A stretch of 64,000 nt of DNA from Delphinapterus leucas (lineage: Eukaryota > Chordata > Mammalia > Artiodactyla > Monodontidae). Both the position numbers and the translations under genes were made by a program. Below, piece by piece: positions 25,070 through 37,915 of the stretch. Every line of letters starts with the position of its first letter. Position 1 is the first letter of the stretch. The notes under the pieces were generated by a model. It worked only from the letters and a program-made list of their open reading frames with translations, was not told the origin of the DNA and did no database searches. The stretch spans positions 9,494,451-9,558,450 of the forward strand of contig NW_022097996.1 in the NCBI RefSeq assembly GCF_002288925.2. Direction: 5' to 3'.

Positions 25070-25274
25070 GGGGTTTCCCTGGTGGCACAGTGGTTGAGAG
25101 TCCACCTGCCAATGCAGGGGACACGGGTTCATGCACCGGTCCGGGAAGATCCCACATGCCACGGAGCGGCTAGGCCCGTGAGCCATGGCCGCTGAGCCTG
25201 TGCGTCCGGAGCCTGTGCTCCGCAATGGGAGAGACCACAACAGTAAGAGGCCCATGTACCGCAAAAAAAAAAAA
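25070..25274 (+). mobile_element. CHR-2 SINE
   Basis: Starts ggggtttccctggtggcaca and ends in an A run. The direct repeat gcatagtctca lies at 25059-25069 and 25275-25285. Several CpGs have changed, so it is older than the copy at 45536. Confidence 0.93.
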
Positions 25275-25304
25275 GCATAGTCTCAAAAAAAGATATTTAG
25301 GGAA

Positions 25305-27380
25305 GAAATAACACAATTCTATGCCAATTCTTCTAAAAATACAAGAGAACACTTCCCAATTCATCTTATGAGGTCATATTATCATAGTAACAAAACTAGA
25401 CAAGGACGTTACAAGAAATAGAAATAACAACACAAACCCAGAACAATACCCCTTTATGAACACAGATGCAAGAACTCTTAACAAAATATCAGCAAATTGA
25501 ATCAAACCATATAAAAGAATAATACATCATAATTCAGTGAAGTCCCAGAATGCAAGGTTTAACATTTGAAAATCAACCAGTGTAATTCCCCATATTAATA
25601 AGACTAAAAAACTAAACCCATGTGGTCAACTAACAGATGCAGAAAAGCATTTGACACAGTACAGAACATCCATTCATGATAAAAATTCTCAGAAACTAGA
25701 AATAGACAGGAACTGCCCTTAAAGGTCATCTTGATATGGGACATCAATGAAAAATCTACAGCTAAGATGACACTTAATGGTGAAATATTGCATTCTTGCT
25801 CTCTAGGATTCAGAAAAAGGCAAAGATATATTTAATGTTTAACTAGCAGTCCTAGTCCATGCAATAAGGCAAGAAAAAGAAATAGAAGACATACACATTG
25901 AAAAGGAAGAAGCAGAATTATTTCTATTCACAGAAAACATGACTGTCCATGTAGAAAATCCTAAGAATTTACAAAAAAAAGCTACAAAAAAATGTACCAA
26001 ATAAATGAATTTTTAGCAAGGTTACAAAACAGAACGTCAATATACCCAAATCAACTATTCTATGACACAAGAAACAAACAACTGGAAATTGAAGTTAAAA
26101 ATAGTACCAATATAGTAATACCAAAAGTATAAAATATTTAGATGAATTTAAGAAAATATGTGTGAGACCTGTACTCTGAAAACTACTAACATGGCTGAGG
26201 GAAAATAAAGAAGACCTAAACAAATGGAGAGATATACCATGTTCGTAGATGGGAACACTCAATATGATTAAGAGATTCTTGATGCTAGCTTTACCTATAT
26301 ATTCAACACAATCCCAATCACAATCTCACTACAAATATGCTTTTGTCATAGAAATTGAGGCTGACTTTATTTTATTTATTTATTTTTAACATCTTTATTG
26401 GAGTATAATTGCTTTACAATGGTGTGTTAGTTTCTGCTTTATAACAAAGTGAATCAGTTATACATATACATATGTCCCCATATCTCTTCCCTCTTGCATC
26501 TCCCTCCCTCCCACCCTCCCTATCACACCCCTCTAGGTGGTCACAAAGCACCAAGCTGATCTCCCTGTGCTATGTGGCTGCTTCCCACTAGCTATCTATT
26601 TTATGTTTGGTAGTGTATATATGTCCATGCCACTCTCTCACTTTGTCCCAGCTTACCCTTCCCCCTCCCCATATCCTCAAGTCCATTCTCTAGTGGGTCT
26701 GCATCTTTATTCCCGTCTTGCCCCTAGGTTCTTCTGACCATTTTCTTTTTTCTTTTTCTTTTTTTTAGATTCCATATATATGTGTTAGCATACGGTATTT
26801 GTTTTTTTCTTTCTAACTTATTTCCCTCTGTATGACAGTCTCTAGGTCCATCCACCTCACTACAAATAACTCAGTTCCGTTCCTTTTTATGGCTGAGTAA
26901 TATTCCATTGTATATATGTGCCACATCTTCTTTATCCATTCATCTGTTGATGGACACTTAGGCTACTTCCATGTCCTGGCTATTGTAAATAGAGCTGCAA
27001 TGAACATTCTGGTACATGACTCTTTTGGAATTATGGTTTTCTCAGGGTATATGAGAGGCTGATTTTAAAATGATATGGAAGTGCAAAAGACCTAGAATAT
27101 CAACAGTGATCTTGAAAAAGAAAAACAAAGTTGGAAGAAATTACACATTGATTTCAAGATTTACTATAAGTTTACAGTAATTTACAGTTTTGTATTGGTA
27201 TAGGGATAGATATAAAGTCCAACGGATGACAAGAGAGAACCCACAAACAGACTCACACATATGCATTCAACTGATTTTTGATAAAGGTGCCAATGTAAGT
27301 TAATAGGGAAAGACTAGTGTCTTGACAACTGTTGACTATTCCCAAAAATGATACTCTAACAATTAGACATCCATGTGAAA
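25305..27380 (+). mobile_element. Old L1 ORF2 fragment, interrupted by an inverted L1
   Basis: Plus-strand ORF2 relic: ttcccaattcatcttatgag, acacagatgcaagaactctt, cagatgcagaaaagcatttg, gagatataccatgttcgtag. It resumes after 27068 (aatgatatggaagtgcaaaa, then ttgtattggtatagggatag). All frames are broken. Confidence 0.8.
26370..27054 (-). mobile_element. 685-bp younger L1 3' end in reverse orientation
   Basis: Begins on the plus strand with a T-rich tail (ttttatttatttattttta) then catctttattggagtataat, and ends ttctcagggtat. A 13-bp direct repeat with one change, gaggctgacttta / gaggctgatttta, lies at 26357-26369 and 27055-27067. It splits the older L1 ORF2 fragment. Confidence 0.9.
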
Positions 27381-27424
27381 AAAAAAAAGTTTATTTTGTG
27401 AGGATCAAATGATATAGTTAGTTG

Positions 27425-27640
27425 ACCTGGGGGTTAGAGGTGTTGACCTCCCTGCCCAGTCCAAAATCCAAGTATAACTTTACAGCTGGCCCTCCAGATA
27501 GGCAGTTTCTGCATCTGTGGATTCAAACAACCGTGGACTGTGAAACACTGTGGTATGTATTTATTGAAAAACAAAATCCACATAGAAGTAGACCCACACA
27601 GTTCAAATCCCTGTTGTCTAAGGATCAACTGTAGTTAAAT
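27425..27640 (+). mobile_element. Tigger-type (Tc1/mariner) DNA transposon relic
   Basis: Phrases ctgtggattcaaacaaccgt, tagacccacacagttcaaat and the terminal tgttgtctaaggatcaactg-ta match Tigger2-like ends. No transposase ORF. Confidence 0.6.
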
Positions 27641-29020
27641 TTAGCTGAAGCTGACACACGCTGATGTTAAAAGCTTTCTTAAGGCCGTAAGAATTTGAAT
27701 GATTGTTTCAAAATTTTATAGGTCTCTCAGATATCAAGGCCCTCCAGCTTGGTTAGTTCAAGCTTCAGTTCCTCACCTAAATAAATGTAGCAACTGATGT
27801 CAAATTCTTTGATTTAAGATCTATCCCTGAGTAAACTTCAAGAGTTAACAAAATAATTCCTTAATGTATAAAAGACCATATTTGTAATTTACAAAAAGTG
27901 GTATTTATTCCATTCCCTTCAGAGCCTTCTTCTGTAGGTTGTTATTTATAATACTGACTACAGCTGAACTTTAGGTTATGCTATTTTATCAGACACAGAT
28001 ACTTTCTGACTCTTACTAGGGTATTTCTTCTTTCTGTCATTTTTCACTGTAGGCTTTTTTTAATATAAAGAAAATTAACTTACGTTAGGTAAGACGGATT
28101 TCATAAAGCTGTTGAAGGAATATTATACCTTAAGTACAGACTTTTCTCCATGATCTTAGCAAGCAAGAATTGGGGAGAAACAAAAGTGAAAATTAATGAA
28201 GGGGGAAAAACCACATCTGTGTCTAACCTTTTAAAATCACTTTTGTCAAAGCTTGTGGTAGAATAAAAGTTTTTAAAATATAGTTTCTACTTTAAATACA
28301 GGTGGAAGAGAAATCTTATTTTATACTTGAAAACCAACCCTCCTTAGTTTTTTAACACCAAAAATGTATGTCCCTGTACATTGCATTTGAGATGATAAAA
28401 GCCCTGGTAGGACAATAAATTTCAAGAATTGTAGAAAACTGATTTTCTAACAACAAAGAGTGTCCTCTGAAATTATTTTCACTCCAATTTTTCAGAGCCA
28501 TCATCAAAGGGAGAAAATATGGGTATTCAGATATATAGCCTGGACTTTTTCCTACGGAAAAGAAAGGTAACCTTATGTGTTATGTTTACAAGAAAACAGT
28601 TTGGCAACAAATTGCAGAACATAGAAGAAAATGAGAATAAAAGTAAGAATTTTTTGAACCATAGGACAACATCTGTTCTTATTCTTCAGAGGCTGCAAGA
28701 CAAGGGAAAATCCTAAAATGCACTCTGCAAAAACATTTATATTTGAAAAGCAGTTTTCTCCTAATAGAAATTAAAGCTCTAAACCTTTTCAATTTGGAGA
28801 CACAAGTCCCATCTCATATACAGAAATCTGTGCATTTTATACAGATAATAGCCTTCATAGTGGAGCTCTACATAAAACTAGTAAAATTCATTAGGTAGGA
28901 ATTGATAAAATCTTGTTAAATAAGCATTATAATTATGTTTGGTTGTATTATAATAGGACAATACCATAGTCTGTGACTTATGCCCTACCAACACTGCTTT
29001 TCTAATATAGATATAAATTC
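27641..29020. other. HMBOX1 intron, unique
   Basis: No repeats or exons recognised. ORFs up to 65 codons appear accidental. Confidence 0.5.
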
Positions 29021-29024
29021 TACT

Positions 29025-29640
29025 TGTTTAGAGCTGCTTTATTCATAATTGCCAAAACTTGAAAGCAACCAAGATGTCCTTCAGTAGGTGAATGGATAAA
29101 TAAACTGTGGTACATCTGGACAGTGGAATATTACTTAGCACTAAAAAGAAATGAACTATCAAGCCACGAAAAGACATTAAAGACCCTTAAATACATATTA
29201 TTAAGTGAAAGAAGCCAACCTGAAAAGAATATGATAACATTCTGGAAAAGGCAAAACTATGGAGACAGTAAAAAGATTAGCAGTTGCCAAGGGTTAGGGG
29301 AGAGAGAGGGAAGGACGAATAGGTGGAGTACAGAGGATTTTCAGGCAATTAAACTACAGTATCATCTTCTGATACTATAATGGTAGATACTAGTCATTAC
29401 ACTTTTTTCAAGACCCATAGAATGTACAAAACTATCTATACCTAAAGTAAACTATGGACTTTGGGTGACAACGTAGGTTCATATTATAATAAAGTACCAC
29501 TCTAGTGCAAGATGCTGAGAGTAGGGAAGGCTGTGTGTGTGTGGAGGGGCAGGAGGTATATGGGAACTCTCTATACTTTCTGTTCACTTTTGCTGTGAAC
29601 CTAAAACTACTCTAAAACATAAAGTCTATTTTTAAAAAAA
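29025..29640 (+). mobile_element. Old L1 3' end
   Basis: Text gctttattcataattgccaa, aggtgaatggataaataaac, agtggaatattacttagcac, then a 3'UTR with tgtgaacctaaaactactct and an A run. Confidence 0.78.
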
Positions 29641-29944
29641 GGTATATTGACATTTTAGTTGGTTTTTAGTGTCTGGTCTGAAGTTCTACTTTGTAAAGAA
29701 ATTATCATAATTAAATTGAATATGTAGTGCTTTTACTCTTCATTTTAAAGATAACTAAGAAAAGGGAAGTGATCTGAATACAGCTGGAACACTTCTGAAA
29801 CTGTTTCAGAGCTTCTCTTTATACAAATTCTTACATTTTGGGAATGAGAGTCACTAGATAGGGGTAACATGCATACTTGTTAAATGTACTTAACAGTTTA
29901 AAAACAGAACGGAAACTTGACAACTGGAAAAGATACTTGGAAAA

Positions 29945-30065
29945 CATTTGGTCAAACCTCTCGTCTTATAAATAAAGAAACTGAGGCTCAGAGAAGTTAC
30001 GTGATTTGTCCTGGATCACAAGACTATTTGACAGAAGGACTAGAATTTTGGGATTCAAAAGTTTA
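29945..30065 (-). repeat. MIR/L2-type fragment
   Basis: Contains taaagaaactgaggctcaga and gaagttacgtgatttgtcct, a reverse MIR signature. Confidence 0.6.
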
Positions 30066-32140
30066 ATGGTCACTTTTCCATTATACTGCTATCATTCAAG
30101 AAAACAGAATTATGATAAATTTCTTAAAATTCAGAGATGATTAATTTTTCTTCTTTCACTTATTTATTTTTTAAGAGGACATGAATCTAATTAGTATATT
30201 TATTTAGCTGATAAGCACTCACTCAAGCATTGCCCATTTACTCATTTATTCTGCCAGCGTGATTTTTCCCAGAGGTCATTTAAAAAGAAAATCATGTTTT
30301 AAGAATTCTAATAGCCCAAGAAAATGTTTCACCCTGAAAGTGAATATAAAACATACGTATTTATTACTAAAGCAAAGGCTATGTATGTTCCCCACCCCAC
30401 CACTGTTAGTGAGAATTTAGAAAGTTGCTCGACCTCTTACAGAGGTAAAAATCCACCCTTGGTGGGAGCAGCTGTGACTCTGTGAAAAAAGCTACAAATA
30501 ACATGCTGGGAAATTCAGCAGGCACTGTTATTATATCCTGTTTATACTGTCATTTTTCCTATCAGTAGGATATTATTTATACAGACCCCACCCATGAACT
30601 TCTTGTTTATCTTATTATAGAAATCCTCCAAATCTATAAAAAGAAGCCTCTGTATTTTGTTTCTGGAACAAGCCCATGTGTTATAATTTTGCACCTCACT
30701 ACACATTTTTATTTAGCATTTCCTTTTGTTATGCACCACTCGTTCTCATTTTCATCCCAAGGTTGATTTATTTCATTATTTCACATATTACAGTTAAACT
30801 TAACTGACTTTAAGAGACTCCAATACAGGACAGATTCCAGAGCACCATATCCTAAACTTTATTTTGTGGTAGATTTCATCAGGTACACATTCTTTTAAGA
30901 TACACTTGATTAATTTGTTTAGACAGAAAAATGTGCCTATATATTAATCAGGTACCCCAAGGAGTGAGCCCTGGGCACCTGGAAGGCTTCCTCACTCGGG
31001 CCACTCTTTCTCAGGTGGGCCAATTATGAGGGCCAAGCTTCATACTGATTCTAACTCACCATTCTCTAGCCGGATGTCTTTTCTGGAATGAAAAGCACTG
31101 CCCCTGAGTTTAGTTTGATGGCTGGACAGGCTGGGTGAAAATGTAACACAGTAATACATGAGAAATACGTGAATTCAGTTAGCTGACCAAAAGGACAATG
31201 AACCAATCTGGTTATAAATCATCCTCATTCCCCTGGCTTATGTAAATAATTGAATTAAAGTAGATAAAAGAAAAATACAAATTTCTTAAGGGCAGGAATT
31301 AATGCTGCATTTGTTGAGCAAATTAATATTTCTAGAGGGGGAACACCACTGGACAAAGTCATACTGGATAAATTTTCACATGTGTAGCTTGTGTTAGCTT
31401 CACCAATACTCCCTTTCTAGGTAAACATGAGATCTTCAGAGAGTATGTGCAATGCTAGACTCTTTGAGTAGGTCTAAGAAAGATCTCTGCTTTTAAAGAA
31501 TACTACTATAAAATGCAGAACTGAAATGAGGTTTAATATCTCAGGGTGGTAAACTAAGTGTATTAATTTCAGAAAAAAGAGAGGTCTACATGGGCTAAAG
31601 TGATCAAAGAAGTCAGAATGAGGATAATAACTGAGGTAATGTTGATAAACAGGAATTGATAAGACCAAGGTGAGGAGGTGAAGGTGTCCTAGACACAATC
31701 AATGATTTATTAGCATCCAGGTGACCAGAATACTAAAAATGGCACATAGCTGAATCCAGCTAGGGATTATACTGAATAGGAGAAGGATATAAAGAGAAGG
31801 CTGCAGTAGATTATAAAGCGTTTCATTTGCTAGACAATGGAGAACATTAAAGATATCTGATCAAGGGGAAATGAACCAGCTTTTGGACTAGGAATGAAGA
31901 GGAGGAAGAATAAGTTGGGGTGAGGCAGAAATGTGGGCAAGAAGTTTTAACAGTACCAAATCTTATGATTACAGTGGCAAAAGAAAAGTCCATGTGTTAT
32001 AACAGATAATACCTGTGTAAAAATTTCAACTCTTGCTTTCAAAAACAGGAGATGGCATCATGATGACTGTCACTGACTGGGGCAATGTTAAACAGTGCCA
32101 ATCCATTGAAATTAGCATCAGGAAAGCTTACCAGTCTCCT
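30066..32140. other. HMBOX1 intron, largely unique
   Basis: Mostly unclassified. A possible diverged L2-like stretch lies at about 31590-31930 (gagtagg, aatgatttattagcatccag region). No exon recognised. Confidence 0.4.
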
Positions 32141-32142
32141 AG

Positions 32143-32291
32143 AACTGCACTTCTCACACCCAGATCACCTGGAGATCTGGTTAAAATGTAAATTCTGATT
32201 CAGTAGGTATAGCATGATACTCTGTATCTTTACATTTCTAATAAGCTTCCAATACTGCTGTCCCATGGACTACATTTTGAGTAGCAAGATG
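32143..32291 (+). mobile_element. MER5A-like hAT-Charlie element
   Basis: Text gatcacctggagatctggtt, aattctgattcagtaggtat, tggactacattttgagtagc follows the MER5A order end to end. Confidence 0.82.
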
Positions 32292-32334
32292 CTAAAACAT
32301 CTTTTAATTTCCCTTTCCAAAAGGCAGTACTGGG

Positions 32335-32445
32335 GAGAATGGATACATGTATATGTATGGCTGAGTCCCTTTGCTGTACACCTGAAACTATCACAACATT
32401 GTTAATTGGCTATACTCCAGTATAAAATAAGTTTTAAAAAAAACT
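32335..32445 (+). mobile_element. Short 5'-truncated L1 3' tail (cetartiodactyl type)
   Basis: About 110 bp: gctgagtccctttgctgtac, acctgaaactatcacaacat, ggctatactccagtataaaa, then an A-rich end. Same tail group as 3935-4145. TSD not clear. Confidence 0.7.
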
Positions 32446-34159
32446 TAAGGAAAAATATTGAATAGAAAAAACAAAACAAACAAACAAAAACCCCAAAAAG
32501 GCAGGATTTGATGAATGGTATAACTAATGCTTTAGATATGGCTAAGAAATTCCTTTTAAAGGTATTTTATTATAATTTGCATCAACGTCTGATGGGTTTC
32601 AAAAGATATTATTTAAAAAGTCCAAGATGATTCAAGAGTCAGGGTATTCTAGACATTCAGAAATATTTCCACTTGGGCAAATTCAACTTTATAATGCTGT
32701 CTATAACAGTACGATTTTGTCTTTTTTTTTTTGAGGTTGACAAGCTAGAAGATACTATTGCTACTAATCTTGGGGGCTGAAACAAAAGTCCTGAAAGACA
32801 ATGCTCCATCTTTCCATAGTGCACATCAGTGGGTTTTGGTAAAACCCACTTAACTTGCCCTTACAATGCCCTTAGCACCATGCCTTAATCCTTGAAGATA
32901 AAGCTAACAATTTATTTTAAATATCCTACTGAAAAACAACTGAAGATTACAAAAATTAAATTCACACACTGCCCTTTTGTTTAAGATTTCTAGGCGAAGG
33001 GACATGCCTTTAATTAAATTTTTTTCTTTTTACCACGAACGGAAGTGTCATTTATAAAAATACATTACTAGTGTAATATGTTACACACATATTAAGACTG
33101 GCTGACCTTAGATTCTTGGTGTGAAATTTAAGACTTCTGAAATCTCAAGTTTCATTTTTAACCAAATAAATGGTCAATAACAACCGTTTAGGTAAATAAG
33201 CATCAATATGTATCAATGTCTAGAGAATAGAAATAGTATCTTAAAATTGGAAGGTACTGTTGAAGACCAGATCCAACTATATCATTGTAGAAGTAAGAAA
33301 CTGAGGTGCAGAGGCTAAAAAGCCCGAAGTCACAGAGCTGCTAGTGGCATGTTAAAAAAAGGAAGGGGAGGAACAAATTAATTTTCATATCCGTCAATGT
33401 ACAACACACAACAATGTATCAACTACAACATGTAGTTGAAAGAGTTTCTGGTTCCTCTCATGACTAAGACATAGTTGATTTTATTAAGGTCTTATAAATC
33501 ATTGATATCCAAGAAAGGAAGACTACAGACCAACAAAGAAAACACATGCTACCCCAAAATTCAAGAACTCCATAAAAATGCAATCTGAATAGAGAATGAC
33601 ACATATACACCACATACTCAGGATGGGGCTGCGGTGGGGTGGGTAATGGGATGGGATATAAAAAACAAAGAGAAGACACTGGTAATTCTTATCTTCTCAG
33701 TAATGCTTTGAGGAAAGCTTTCACATACAGAAAAGTGGTTGAAAAAACACAACTTCCTTTACTCTCATGCATCAATTTTTAATTGGTAAAATCAGGGATT
33801 GGATTTGGAGGACTGTGAAGCTTTTAAAAATATGAAATGTAGATAGCAGTTGGATGTGCATGTGTCATAAGCTCTGTCACAATTACAAGAAAACCAGAGA
33901 ATCCTTTTTTAGCCATAAAATAGGGAATTTTGTGCTTATTACAAATGCTGTAAAATTTACTAGCACAAGTAAAAAAAAAAAGTCATTGGAGAAGTTCCAA
34001 GATGTCGGAGACAATGGGTTTTAAATCACAGGCATACATTATTATGCCTAAGCTGACAGATCTGCACTGTAATGCAGAAATGCAAGCAATATTCCAACAT
34101 CTGCACTAGAAGGCAGAGACTAGACAAGATTCCAGAATAAAGGGCTCTTCAGCTCTTAC
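32446..34159. other. HMBOX1 intron, mostly unique
   Basis: A MIR/L2-like fragment lies near 33240-33345 (gaaactgaggtgcagaggct). Otherwise nothing recognised up to the donor of exon 34160-34245. Confidence 0.5.
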
Positions 34160-34245
34160 CTGTTACCTGTGCAACAACTGCTTGGGAAATCCTCCGATTG
34201 GCAAGAAAGGCTTTGATTTCCTCTTTTATCACACTGCTGTCCCTC
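34160..34245 (-). CDS. HMBOX1: HMBOX1 exon, first part of the atypical POU-specific-like domain
   Basis: 86-bp exon: acceptor TTTTTGTTAG, donor GTAAGA. Its first base completes the Arg codon split from the previous exon, 28 codons follow, and the last base starts a Gly codon completed in the next exon (phase 1). It encodes RDSSVIKEEIKAFLANRR followed by ISQAVVAQVT, the first helices of the POUs-like DNA-binding domain shared with HNF1A/HNF1B (about residues 167-196). The 28.6-kb intron after it holds most of the old repeat load of the window. Confidence 0.95.
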
Positions 34246-35220
34246 CTAACAAAAACAGAAGACAAGACCAACAATGTATGTTGAAGGTAGAAATCCTCAT
34301 CTTTGCTAAGAAAGGTGAAGCAGAGAGGTGGGGAGAACACAGAAAGAAAGGACACAAAAATAAAGGTAAACAGACCAAGCTTGTGTGAAAATATGAAATT
34401 AAAACAAACCAAGAAACACCAAATATTCAAGTCCTAAAACATCACACCATCAGACAGACGCTTCAGTGAATGCCACAGTAGATATAAATCTCATACCAGA
34501 GGACGGTTAATCGCATGCTGTTTATAATTCACATTAGGAACAAGGCTGCCATATGGTATATACAAAGTTTCATTACTGGGTAATGAATATATCTTACACA
34601 GACAGAAATCCTAGAAAAATAAAAAGCAACAACAACAACAAAAATCAGTTGTGAGTAGACTGTGGTTTCGCATGTTAACTACGCAACTGCATAAATAATG
34701 TTCAGTTCATTTGAAAACCTTTGTTAAAGGAATAGAAATCATCATTCTCACAACTGCTAAATTATTAGCCATTTTAAGAGGGCTCTGCCTTTTAATTCGC
34801 CTTCTTTGTCCTGAATAACCCAAAAAAATTTTAAGTAGGATGGGTTGAATATAAAATTTTAATATAAAAGACACTAATTTCCTAGTACATGTAATATACA
34901 GAATGCTTAATACTTAAAACTACACTATATTTTGTGTCCTTGGGATTACATATTATAGACCTAATTTTTCCTTCACTAGATGCCTTATAAATGTTTACTT
35001 ATTTAAAAATTCAACAAATTCTCAAAAGACTAGACATTCACTAGAATGACAATGAATGGCAAGACTTCTGTTTCTCCACCAGAACAAACAGAATACTTCA
35101 GTAAAAATTATACTTAAAGCCTTAAAGACCAATTTCTCTTTGAATGTTCAAAAGGATTACATAAATGGAATTTCATTCAAGCTCAAAAGTAACAGAAGAG
35201 TGGCAATTTATGGTCTAACA
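34246..35220. other. HMBOX1 intron, nothing recognised
   Basis: Acceptor side of the 7.7-kb intron. AT-rich unique sequence. Confidence 0.5.
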
Positions 35221-35601
35221 CAGGGGGTCAGCAACTATGGCCCATGGACTAATCTGGCCTCCCACCTGTTTTTATACAACCTATGAGCTAAGAATAGTTT
35301 TCACAGATGAACATTCACAGTCAATTTGAGGACAGGGAATACTAACTTTGAACATGAAGTAAGCAAAATATTATCCTCTCCCCACCAAAAAATTCCATTC
35401 TTCTCATTAGTAGGCCTGTATTTTTAAAACTGTATTCAATTATTAATTATTCTATATTGAATTTTGCAAATAAAAATTTGTGACCATTTGCTTTCTCTCT
35501 CTTGTATGTAAGTATCTATATTATATCGACTTTGCCTCTTGGCCACGAAGTCTAAAATGTTTTCCATCTAACCCTTTACAGAAAAAGTTTGTGAACCCCT
35601 G
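35221..35601 (+). mobile_element. Non-autonomous hAT-Charlie-type transposon
   Basis: Ends cagggggtcagcaactatgg and ttacagaaaaagtttgtgaa-cccctg form imperfect inverted repeats. The flanking 8-mers gtctaaca and atctgaga fit the nTCTAGAn-like hAT target. No transposase. Confidence 0.75.
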
Positions 35602-37265
35602 ATCTGAGACAAAGGGATCATGACATCTTTACAAATCATTTTGTGAATGATCCACAGACTCCTTATAGGAGCTCAAGTCTCTCTACAGATTATTTGGAAC
35701 AAGGAAAGAAAGTATCCTATCCCCTAAGAATCAGCTGTGATTCACTCAGAGCAGATTTGCAGTCCTTTGCTGAGGAGGAGCTGTACACTCTGTTGGTGAA
35801 TTCCATGCTCCCTTTGAGGAATTCTGGAAAAGAGCAGAGAAGTGGTAGTAGGGACAGCTTCCAACCTGGAGCTCCAGTCTACTCCTCATCTACTGGCTGG
35901 AAATCCTAATCAAAAAGATTCCCAAAGGAAGAAAAGAAAGAGGCCACTGCCTAATCCAATATTTGAAATTTCTCCTACTGATCTAGATACTCCCTAGATT
36001 CCTTCCACAATGCTTATTTATATTTGAAATATTTCTTTGAAAAGTATCATTCTCATTTAAAAATTATGTATCTGAAAGAAAAAGGCACAAAGAAATACAT
36101 TTTAATGTCAAACAAAATAACTGTCTACATTATCATATGGCTGTCAAATATCCATCAACAATCAGTAGAGCAAGATAAACTTCAGCAGTATCTATTTCAA
36201 TTGGCTTATGTAAATAAAACAACCAAATCATTTGGTTTCTGATACAGATGCAAAATTAACCTGAAAAAGTTTAAATAAAGCATTACATTTCAATGTATAG
36301 AATGTCCCTCTAGGAAAATGAAAACTGAGTTTAAGATACTATCTATTAAGGTTAAATAAAAATGTGCTTCTGTGGGGAAAATGATTAAATGGTATTTTCT
36401 TGATTACTGATTTAAATTGGAATTTAAATCAATTTATTTAAAATCAATTTCACCTAGAGACTAAGTCACAAAGAGGAGATAACACACAATTATTCCAGTA
36501 GGGCATATCCGGTTTGTGAATTATTCACAGCCCTGCAGTATGATATTACCAAGGACTGCAGCAAGACAGAAGGAACCCCAAAAAGTCTGCAAGAGAGCAG
36601 CAGTTCACTTACCCTCTCTCAGAGACTATATTTTTAGATCCTTGGCAAGTTGCTAAGCACCCACAATGAGTTTTTAAAAAACCGCTTTACTCAACTGCTT
36701 TACCAGAGAGAAGCTTTTTCAAGCTGAAGAAAAACATAAAACTTAAAAGATAAGAGTGTGCTTGGGCAAGTCATTTAATAAAGCTGGTTGCATCATCTGG
36801 TAAAATGAGAACATTAATACCCCCCACCACAAGCCTTTTAAGATTCTTCTCCAAGCAGTGAAATTAAATTTAAACAAAGTTTAATATCAAATGTGTGTGT
36901 GTATATAGTATAAAAATTTTTTTAATTCTTCAATGTAAAACTTTTTGAAACTGTAAAAGCACTACATAAACAATGACTATTATTTTATAATACCCTGGAA
37001 AGAATCCCAGGAAAAGAATAAACAAACGATCTGCCCTAAGTACGTAAGACTGAAGTAAACATCTGCATTGGGTATTTTAAAGCACCATGAAAAGACTTCT
37101 ACACAGTCAATTTAGATACAAGTGTTGTGTCATTTGGTTGGTTACACTAGGTATTTTCAAAATAGTAACAGCATTTAACTTTCACTGTGTCCAGTTCTCT
37201 TATGTATTTCAAAAACTTCCATTCTACTGGGTTAAATCTGTTCTTTAAACTTTCACATATTCCCC
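35602..37265. other. HMBOX1 intron, mostly unique
   Basis: A short MIR-like piece may lie at 36755-36820 (tgcttgggcaagtcatttaa). No exon recognised; a weak candidate cryptic exon is discussed as a finding. Confidence 0.4.
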
Positions 37266-37269
37266 CTCA

Positions 37270-37915
37270 CTCATTCCACCTTCTTTAACGACCTGCCTCT
37301 CCTAATGTTGTCCACACTGTACCCTGTGAAGTCACCGATTTCCTGGTGTGAAAACTCCTTCATTGACTCCAAATCTAACTCTTTCATCTACTCCTTACTT
37401 CCTCTCTTCATCTAAAATTTGACATCTTTAAGGAGAATGAATCCACTTTTCCTCCCTTATCTTATAAAATCTCACACTTCTCATGATTTCTGCTCCTCCA
37501 GCCTTATGGAATAAAAGTGAAGTGTAGGCTGATCTTTCTTTGACTCTACAGTTTATTTCCAAGATAAACTTCCACTCTATTTGTATCTAACCACTTACAT
37601 ACACTCAGTAATGCCTCTTCGTGAAATTACCCTTTTTAAAGACACCTTAAAATAATAATAATTGCCACCTATTCAGAGAAGTTCTCCCTGATCCTCAGAG
37701 CTAAAAAAGATCTTTTCTTCCAATAACTAACTTTACCATTTTGTTTATACTACTCACATGTGAATATATTACATGCTATTCTGTATTATAGTTGCTCCTG
37801 ATCTGGTCTTATCTCTCCTACTAGCCTACAAAGTCCTTTAGCACAAAGATTGTGTCTTACTCATCATGGGGTTTGCATATAATAGAGCTTAATTTGTTCC
37901 ATGAATGAACAAATC
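37270..37915 (+). repeat. L2 LINE 3' portion
   Basis: CT-rich text with gttctccctgatcctcagag, aagtcctttagcacaaagat, tgtgtcttactcatcatggg and ttccatgaatgaacaaa follows the 3' end of L2. Confidence 0.65.
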
